From NCBI GenBank assembly GCA_963639765.1, contig CAVHXA010000064.1:1-10798 (forward strand): DNA of 10,798 bases. The letters are read 5' to 3'. The notes below the pieces were generated by a model. That model saw only the letters and a list, made by a program, of their open reading frames with translations, made no database searches and was not told where the DNA came from. Each line of letters begins with the position of its first letter. Position 1 is the first letter of the stretch. Source of the stretch: CAVHXA01 sp963639765 (GTDB taxonomy: Bacteria; Bacillota; Clostridia; Oscillospirales; Oscillospiraceae). The position numbers were made by a program, and so were the translations under genes. Positions 6,504-10,798 of this stretch are shown here, piece after piece.

Positions 6504-7604
6504 CTAACTCATCAGCCACAGCGTTATTGCTGTGCCGATGACAATGAGCGGCGCTGCGATCGCTGCATATATGCAGAGTGCCCGCTTTATACTTGCCGGA
6601 AGCGCACCTACAAGCTTACCGGTCTGCCCGTTCATCGCAAAGAGAAAATCCTTTTCGTTCCACTTTGTGTTCAAAAGCCAGACAGGCATCAGTGCATAAT
6701 GCACCTCGCCGCGGTTTAGATGGATATCAGAGGCTTTCTCCGTGCAGCTTGCATAGCCAGAGGCAGTACCTGCCAGTGCGCTAACAAAGGAGCCCTTGCA
6801 GCGTGTGTCTGCCCGCTCGAAGCAGTCTTCAGCGGAAACATCGTATTTATCTGCCAGAAAGCCGGGCAGATATGCCGTGGAAAACGGCTTTAGCTCAGAG
6901 TAATCGTACGGTTCTATCGAGTCCATGTAATCATCCGGCATTCGGCTGGATGCATCCACCGGCACCTTTTCAAATGCAAGCTCGCCGGAGCGCCACACGT
7001 TAAAATGATCTGTCTCCGTGATCTCGTAGTCGCCTTCTCTATGTGTATGCACACGGGTGGCATCAAAGGTGACGCTGCCCTCGGCCTTGCCGTCAAACAT
7101 CCAGAAAGGCACATACACACCCTTGATTTCTTTGATATGATTTTCGCTTGTAAATGCCCTTGGCAGCAGAGGCTTGTGACGGTAATATTTTTTGAGTGCC
7201 GCAATTGCGTCCTCTTGGCTGAGCTTGAATGGTAAAACATAATCCGGCTTCAGTGTCCCTGCAAACTGCCCCGGCACAATGCTCGGGTTGCCGCAGTACG
7301 GACAGGACGTCGCAGCGGTAGTTGCGTCACACACAAGCTCTGCGCCGCAGGACGGGCAGGAATATGCCTTCATCCCGTCTGCATCGACATCCCAGTCATT
7401 TTGTAGTCCGGAAACATCCCATCCAGACTCACCCGTTGCGGATGCCTCCGCCGCTTTGGCCTCTTTTTCAGCATACAGCGCTTCAATTTCAGCGACATCA
7501 AAACTAGAGCCGCAATAATCGCATTCCAACCGTCCGGAGTTGCCCACAAAATGCAGCGGTCCGGTACATGCAGGGCATTGGTAATTTGTTACCTGCGTTG
7601 GCAT
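6504..7604 (-). CDS. Membrane-anchored double zinc-ribbon protein (YdjG-like)
   Basis: The chosen ATG at 7604 gives 366 residues and has GAGG nine bases upstream. An upstream GTG at 7619 has no such site. Two N-terminal TFIIB-like zinc ribbons are visible: C10/C13 with C28/C31, and C83/C86 with C101/C104 (SCPSCGAEL, CPYCGN). They are separated by an acidic, Ala-rich stretch. A central domain (about 115-335) contains LKPDYVLPFKLSQEDA, VYVPFWMFDG and HYALMPVWLLNTKWNEKDF. A single C-terminal membrane helix (341-365) ends the protein, predicting a tail-anchored cytosolic protein. Such proteins are sometimes misnamed helicase or PriA-like because of the ribbons, and no helicase motif is present. 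It ends 11 bases before the TPM start, a tight operon link matching YdjG-YdjH order in B. subtilis. Confidence 0.92.
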   Translation of the reverse strand: MPTQVTNYQCPACTGPLHFVGNSGRLECDYCGSSFDVAEIEALYAEKEAKAAEASATGESGWDVSGLQNDWDVDADGMKAYSCPSCGAELVCDATTAATSCPYCGNPSIVPGQFAGTLKPDYVLPFKLSQEDAIAALKKYYRHKPLLPRAFTSENHIKEIKGVYVPFWMFDGKAEGSVTFDATRVHTHREGDYEITETDHFNVWRSGELAFEKVPVDASSRMPDDYMDSIEPYDYSELKPFSTAYLPGFLADKYDVSAEDCFERADTRCKGSFVSALAGTASGYASCTEKASDIHLNRGEVHYALMPVWLLNTKWNEKDFLFAMNGQTGKLVGALPASIKRALCIYAAIAAPLIVIGTAITLWLMS

Positions 7605-7650
7605 CTGTGCATTCCTCACTTTCTGAAACAGATTTCACGCAACTATGAAA

Positions 7651-9195
7651 TCAAAACCCGCTAAGCTTAAAAGCAAGCAGCTCGGTTGCAGATTTGTCAT
7701 CACGATCAGCGGCCGCAATAGCAAGGAAGCTGCCATCGCCGAAGGGAGCAGCATGGAATAAATATACACCCTGTCTGCCAAACAGCTCATCGCAATCCAT
7801 ATCAGAAACATATTCTCCGTATTTATCATAGGAGATCACACACATCTTACCGCCGTCCAGAACCATAAAACCGTTATCTGTTTCAGCAACAAATATCACA
7901 TCGTCAATATCCGGCAAGTCAACACCCGTCAGCAGCATCTCGAAGTTTCCGTTTTCGTCGTAGACAAATATCGTTTCTCCATTTCCGTCAGCAGCATAGC
8001 CAATGACATAAATATGGTTTTCGTCTATAAATATATCACTGACATCCTCAACCTCGTCAAAAGCAATCGTCTGAGTTGTGTACGTCCCATCGGAGAATAT
8101 GCATTTTTGCCACTGAGAATAAGGCAGAGTGGAAAGGCCCCACGTGCCGGATGGATGCATAATAATATCACTAATACCCGGGCAGAAGGCTGTCTGCACA
8201 CCGTCCTTTAAGGTGATAGGCGGTTCGCCAAATTCAGAAGAAAGATACAGCGTCCCATTTTCGTCAGCAAAAATGTCATTGTATTCTCCGCCCAGCTCAA
8301 TCTCCTCGGCAAATGTCAGAGAAGTACCGTCGTACTCGTAACGCTCAAGCGAATCATAACACAGAATGTATACATCATTGCCAACGGTTGCCACTCCGCG
8401 CCTGAACCACTCTATTGTAAGGCAGTCTTTAATTGGCAGCCACTCGCTGCTTCTCACATAGCCTTCTATATTTGCTTTGAACGAATCGCAGGATATCGGT
8501 TCGCCCTCCCAAGGCCAAGGTGGGTCGATGTTTCCAGTGTCCTCAAGGTCGAAGGTCAAACCAGAAAGAAGCTTATCAACACGCTCGTCTCCGGGCTCTG
8601 CACCAACAATCCAAATGTAGACCGATGCATTTGCATTTTCCACACGACCCATATAAAGCTGTTTCGTGACGCCCCAGTTATCAGCTCCAAGCAGTGCACA
8701 GTCTGCACCGCCGATATTTGTAAACTCATAGTCGTGGTCGGCAAATTTGCGCTGGTCAAAGCCGTACCACTCAAGATTGCTGCGGAAGGCGGATGCTTCC
8801 TCTATCTCAACGATGATGTCAACGTACACCTTCTGGTCGTAGACGCCTTCCCCTTCCTGCTCCAGGACTTCATCCCGATCAACGACAGCGCCCTCTTCAA
8901 ACGGTATAGCCAGTTCAAGCTCCGAGTATGTTTCCTCATCATACACATCTTCACCCAAAACCCAGCCATCCGCCTCATCGTAAGTCAAATCCACAAAATC
9001 TGTACTTATGCTTTTCGGTGAGGCAAACACATAAGCAACCTTTTCCTGCTGTTGTGTTTCTGTCTGCGTTGCTTCGGCAGACGCGCTGTCCGTTTGTTTT
9101 GCTGACTCCGGTTTGCTATTGCCACAGGCAGCGAGGCTGAGCAGCATAACCGCTGCAAGCAACGCAGAAAGTCTCCTTTTTACAAGTGTTTTCAT
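7651..9195 (-). CDS. Large lipoprotein with probable C-terminal beta-propeller
   Basis: The start is taken at the ATG at 9195 (514 residues): AAGGAG lies just upstream and a lipoprotein signal follows (MKTLVKRRLSALLAAVMLLS, lipobox LAAC, C24). An earlier in-frame start would put 19 residues before the signal. After a Ser/Thr/Gln spacer (25-50), residues about 55-216 form one domain ending in DKLLSGLTF, which recalls the end of the 238-residue lipoprotein. A proline-rich hinge (PPWPWEG, 225-231) leads to residues about 255-514. There, short strand blocks recur (VYILCYDSLERYEYDG, LYLSSEFGEPPI, IYVIGYAADGNGETIFVYDE, FMVLDGGKMCVISYDKYG), suggesting a beta-propeller. Propeller identity is inferred from strand periodicity only. 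It is inserted between the DUF4428 and YdjG-like genes, so it may be an external sensor for the cluster. The function is unrecognised. Confidence 0.88.
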   Translation of the reverse strand: MKTLVKRRLSALLAAVMLLSLAACGNSKPESAKQTDSASAEATQTETQQQEKVAYVFASPKSISTDFVDLTYDEADGWVLGEDVYDEETYSELELAIPFEEGAVVDRDEVLEQEGEGVYDQKVYVDIIVEIEEASAFRSNLEWYGFDQRKFADHDYEFTNIGGADCALLGADNWGVTKQLYMGRVENANASVYIWIVGAEPGDERVDKLLSGLTFDLEDTGNIDPPWPWEGEPISCDSFKANIEGYVRSSEWLPIKDCLTIEWFRRGVATVGNDVYILCYDSLERYEYDGTSLTFAEEIELGGEYNDIFADENGTLYLSSEFGEPPITLKDGVQTAFCPGISDIIMHPSGTWGLSTLPYSQWQKCIFSDGTYTTQTIAFDEVEDVSDIFIDENHIYVIGYAADGNGETIFVYDENGNFEMLLTGVDLPDIDDVIFVAETDNGFMVLDGGKMCVISYDKYGEYVSDMDCDELFGRQGVYLFHAAPFGDGSFLAIAAADRDDKSATELLAFKLSGF

Positions 9196-9293
9196 AATTT
9201 CTCCTTGCTCTATCCGTAACGCACACACTTCAAGCACACAAAAATGCAGCACAGTCCTAAAAACCGAAAGTACCTATCAAAAATGCCACTCTC

Positions 9294-9309
9294 TCATACC
9301 AGTGTATGA
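9294..9309. other. Small inverted repeat just after the DUF4428 gene
   Basis: TCATAC-CAGT-GTATGA is a perfect 6-base-arm hairpin immediately after the stop at 9311. No T-run follows directly on the minus strand, so it is not a convincing terminator. It may protect the 3' end of a processed message. The rest of the 115-base gap before the next lipoprotein holds only that gene's ribosome binding site. Confidence 0.25.
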
Positions 9310-9310
9310 T

Positions 9311-10078
9311 TCAGCCATTCACCGCGCTGCCGCAATACTCGCAGCAGCCGCTGGCGTCCGGTGTGGTGGTAGCGCCGCAATAGGGACATGTAACCGCCAC
9401 TTTCGGGGCAGCAGCCTGCTCTATCTTTTCACGCACATCTTCGCGCACCTGCGTAAGCGCCTGCTTGATTTCTTCGCCGAGTTTTTTGTAATTGCGGTAC
9501 TCGACATTGGTTTCCGGGTTGCAGCCGGATGTCGTGCCGGGACGCACCGGAGCCGGCGCAATGTCCACAGAGGAGGAGTTGAGCTTAAACCGAATCTCGT
9601 TAAAGTAGGGGTTGTTAACAAAAATGGTGAAATAGAAATCGTAGGAATACTCGTACCGCGGGGGATTGTAGCTGACCTCCTTGCCGTCCTTATCCTCACG
9701 CTTGATCTCCGAGCGGCTCTCATCAATATCGAGGTTACAGCCGGTCACATCTGCAAAGTCCAGGACATCCGGGTTTGCATCCGCCAGATTACGTGCTCTC
9801 GTCACCATAAACTTTCTGGCGTCATCATCCAGCAATACCTTCATGTCTGTGCCAAGCGTCCGTGTCGTGTGGAAAGCCGTCACTTTATCCTTGTTTTCCT
9901 CACGGTAGGCGAGCTGTTCCCTGATATCGTCGACCGTACTTCTGCGCCGGTCAGAGAACCAGGGAGACAGCTTTTGTGCACAATTTTTGCAAAGATTTCC
10001 GTTTTCCAGCTTGCGGTTGCCGAGCAAACCAATCTTTTCTTTGCAAATGTCACAATACTTTTTATCAAACAGTCCCAT
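9311..10078 (-). CDS. DUF4428 zinc-ribbon protein with second C-terminal zinc ribbon
   Basis: The ATG at 10078 gives 255 residues and has AGGAG nine bases upstream. A TTG two codons earlier lies too close to that site. The N-terminus, MGLFDKKYCDICKEKIGLLG with LCKNC and KLSPWFSDRR following, matches DUF4428, with zinc ligands C9/C12 and C30/C33. The middle (about 60-175) is a mixed alpha/beta region (FMVTRARNLADANPDVLDF, YEYSYDFYFTIFVNNPYFNE) that may form a PH-like or related fold. This is an inference. A helix (about 198-222) leads to a second ribbon, C231/C234 with C246/C249. It has no signal or membrane segment, so it should be cytosolic. DUF4428 proteins occur near SPFH/zinc-ribbon genes in Firmicutes, fitting an adaptor role here, but no activity is known. 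Confidence 0.9.
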   Translation of the reverse strand: MGLFDKKYCDICKEKIGLLGNRKLENGNLCKNCAQKLSPWFSDRRRSTVDDIREQLAYREENKDKVTAFHTTRTLGTDMKVLLDDDARKFMVTRARNLADANPDVLDFADVTGCNLDIDESRSEIKREDKDGKEVSYNPPRYEYSYDFYFTIFVNNPYFNEIRFKLNSSSVDIAPAPVRPGTTSGCNPETNVEYRNYKKLGEEIKQALTQVREDVREKIEQAAAPKVAVTCPYCGATTTPDASGCCEYCGSAVNG

Positions 10079-10084
10079 AAACAA

Positions 10085-10213
10085 TCACTCCTGTATTTTT
10101 TGAAACGTTGTCATTTCATCCGTTCCGTCCGGCAACTCTAGCCCCATACGAATCTTGCATCTGCCGCCATCGGCAAATGCTTCAGATGCTTCATACAGTA
10201 ATATCACCGTCAT
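10085..10213 (-). CDS. Possible 42-residue small protein overlapping the SPFH gene end
   Basis: An ORF begins at the ATG at 10213 inside the last codons of the SPFH gene. It runs through the otherwise empty 112-base gap, and its TGA (10087-10085) sits inside the ribosome binding site of the DUF4428 gene. The product begins MTVILLYEASEAFADGG and ends DGTDEMTTFQKIQE. Codon use looks like its neighbours and the overlap would permit translational coupling at both ends. Against it, there is no clear Shine-Dalgarno site, no recognised family, and the size is small enough for chance. Confidence 0.35.
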   Translation of the reverse strand: MTVILLYEASEAFADGGRCKIRMGLELPDGTDEMTTFQKIQE

Positions 10214-10798
10214 CAAACGGGTCGCCGCATTCAGGACAGAATTTCGGCGGATGCGCCGGGTCTGCCGGCTCCCAACCGCACTTATCGCACTTATACTGCG
10301 GTATACCGGCAGGCTTTTTCGCACCGCATTCTGAGCAGAACTTGCCCTTATTGACTGCGCCGCAGCTGCATGTCCAGCCGTCCGACTGCTCCTCCGGTTT
10401 TTTGGTGCCGCATTCGGGGCAGAATTTACCGCTTACCATTGCACCGCACTTGCATTTCCAATTGCCTGCCATAACCTTTGGCTCTGGCTTTTTGGCACCG
10501 CAGTTCGGGCAGAATTTGCCTGTGATGCCGCCCTGACCGCAGCTGCATGTCCAACCGTTTGCGGGTGCTGCCGGTGCAGGCTGCTGAGATTGCTGCTGTG
10601 CCCCCATCTGATAGAGATTCTGTGCATTTACTCCGCCAGCCTGACCGGCCATACCCATGCCCATAAACGCCATTGCAGGGCCTGCGTTCTGGTTGCTTGC
10701 CGCCGACTGCATAGCAGCTGCCTGTGCGCCCACAAGATGTGCTGCGGCACGTGTCGGGTCCATAAACGCCGCATTGCGCTGCATTTCCTTGATCCTCT
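10191..10798 (-). CDS. SPFH-type (YdjI-like, 'virion core protein') C-terminal part with four zinc ribbons; truncated by window edge
   Basis: The reading frame is open to the window end (residues RIKE precede the first Met at 10784), so this is the C-terminal part of a longer protein and the Met at 10784 is internal. An Ala/Met/Gly/Gln-rich linker (AAAHLVGAQAAAMQSAAS, then a Gln/Pro run) precedes four zinc ribbons, at about 10556-10479, 10463-10389, 10379-10311 and 10298-10209. The first three share the form W-x-C-x-C-G ... GKFC-x-x-CGxKKP, with a CxC first half. The last is CDKC ... FCPECGDPFDDGD. This tail is typical of bacterial SPFH proteins of the YdjI group, which form membrane-associated assemblies. 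The SPFH domain itself lies beyond the edge, so the assignment rests on tail and neighbours. It would head the visible cluster. Confidence 0.8.
   Translation of the reverse strand, partial: RIKEMQRNAAFMDPTRAAAHLVGAQAAAMQSAASNQNAGPAMAFMGMGMAGQAGGVNAQNLYQMGAQQQSQQPAPAAPANGWTCSCGQGGITGKFCPNCGAKKPEPKVMAGNWKCKCGAMVSGKFCPECGTKKPEEQSDGWTCSCGAVNKGKFCSECGAKKPAGIPQYKCDKCGWEPADPAHPPKFCPECGDPFDDGDITV
10209..10556 (-). repeat. Tandem zinc-ribbon repeat array within the SPFH-type gene
   Basis: Four zinc ribbons follow each other. Repeats 1-3 are close copies of about 23-28 residues with Cys pairs CSC/CPNC, CKC/CPEC and CSC/CSEC. At DNA level, CCGCAGCTGCATGTCCA recurs near 10361 and near 10537, showing recent duplication between repeats 1 and 3. 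Repeat 4 is divergent, with CxxC in both halves and a longer loop. Confidence 0.75.

Noticed and set aside
6493..6519. Earlier start for the TPM protein
   Set aside because: It would overlap the preceding gene's end and place 9 residues before the signal peptide. AGGGGG correctly spaced before the ATG at 6492 favours the later start.
6504..7604. PriA/helicase annotation suggested by N-terminal zinc ribbons
   Set aside because: No Walker A or helicase motif is present. The C-terminal membrane helix and neighbours fit a YdjG-like protein.
9196..9252. Earlier start for the large lipoprotein
   Set aside because: AAGGAG sits immediately before the ATG at 9195, which begins a canonical lipoprotein signal.
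9113..10141. Long plus-strand open frame of 342 codons opposite the DUF4428 gene
   Set aside because: The opposite strand encodes a clear DUF4428 protein with paired Cys motifs and a good ribosome binding site. The plus-strand product has no recognisable motif and its start lacks a Shine-Dalgarno site, so it is a shadow.
1..10798. CRISPR array, tRNA, rRNA, insertion sequence or prophage genes
   Set aside because: No regularly spaced repeats, tRNA-like cloverleaf, transposase, integrase or phage structural genes were seen on either strand.

Overview
The window looks like a chromosomal segment from a mid-GC Gram-positive anaerobe, probably a gut Clostridia (Lachnospiraceae/Oscillospiraceae-type). 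The evidence is strong GGAGG-type ribosome binding sites, several acidic Gram-positive-style lipoproteins with canonical lipoboxes, and a zinc-ribbon/TPM/SPFH gene set typical of Firmicutes. This placement is inferred from gene content only. Every convincing gene lies on the minus strand, so transcription reads from high to low coordinates.

Region A (about 10798 down to 3425) appears to be one long envelope-associated gene cluster. In transcription order it holds: the C-terminal part of an SPFH-type protein with four zinc ribbons, cut by the window edge; a possible 42-residue overlapping small ORF; a DUF4428 zinc-ribbon protein; a lipoprotein with a propeller-like C-terminal half; a zinc-ribbon protein with a C-terminal membrane anchor; a TPM-domain membrane protein; and two further lipoproteins. 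A strong minus-strand intrinsic terminator at 3425-3496 closes the cluster. The SPFH, zinc-ribbon/TM and TPM trio matches in architecture the YdjI, YdjG and YdjH proteins of the Bacillus subtilis pspA-ydjGHI operon, where YdjG/YdjH/YdjI help place PspA at the membrane. Here the trio is interleaved with lipoproteins and a DUF4428 protein, and no pspA is visible.

Region B (3425 down to 98) is a separate unit. It has a candidate promoter with a palindromic operator-like element, a strong ribosome binding site, and one large gene of 1060 codons. The encoded protein fuses four distinct ADP-ribose-processing domains: bacterial-type PARG (TIGR02452), ADP-ribosylglycohydrolase (DraG/ARH), NADAR and a MacroD-type macrodomain. 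All four keep their recognisable signature motifs. It is the most interesting object in the window: a candidate all-in-one eraser of ADP-ribosylation on protein, poly-ADP-ribose and nucleic acid. It could act as an antitoxin or immunity factor, in phage conflict, or in NAD salvage. No ADP-ribosyltransferase partner is visible, and any partner would lie left of position 1 or elsewhere.

No tRNA, rRNA, CRISPR array, insertion sequence or integrase was seen.
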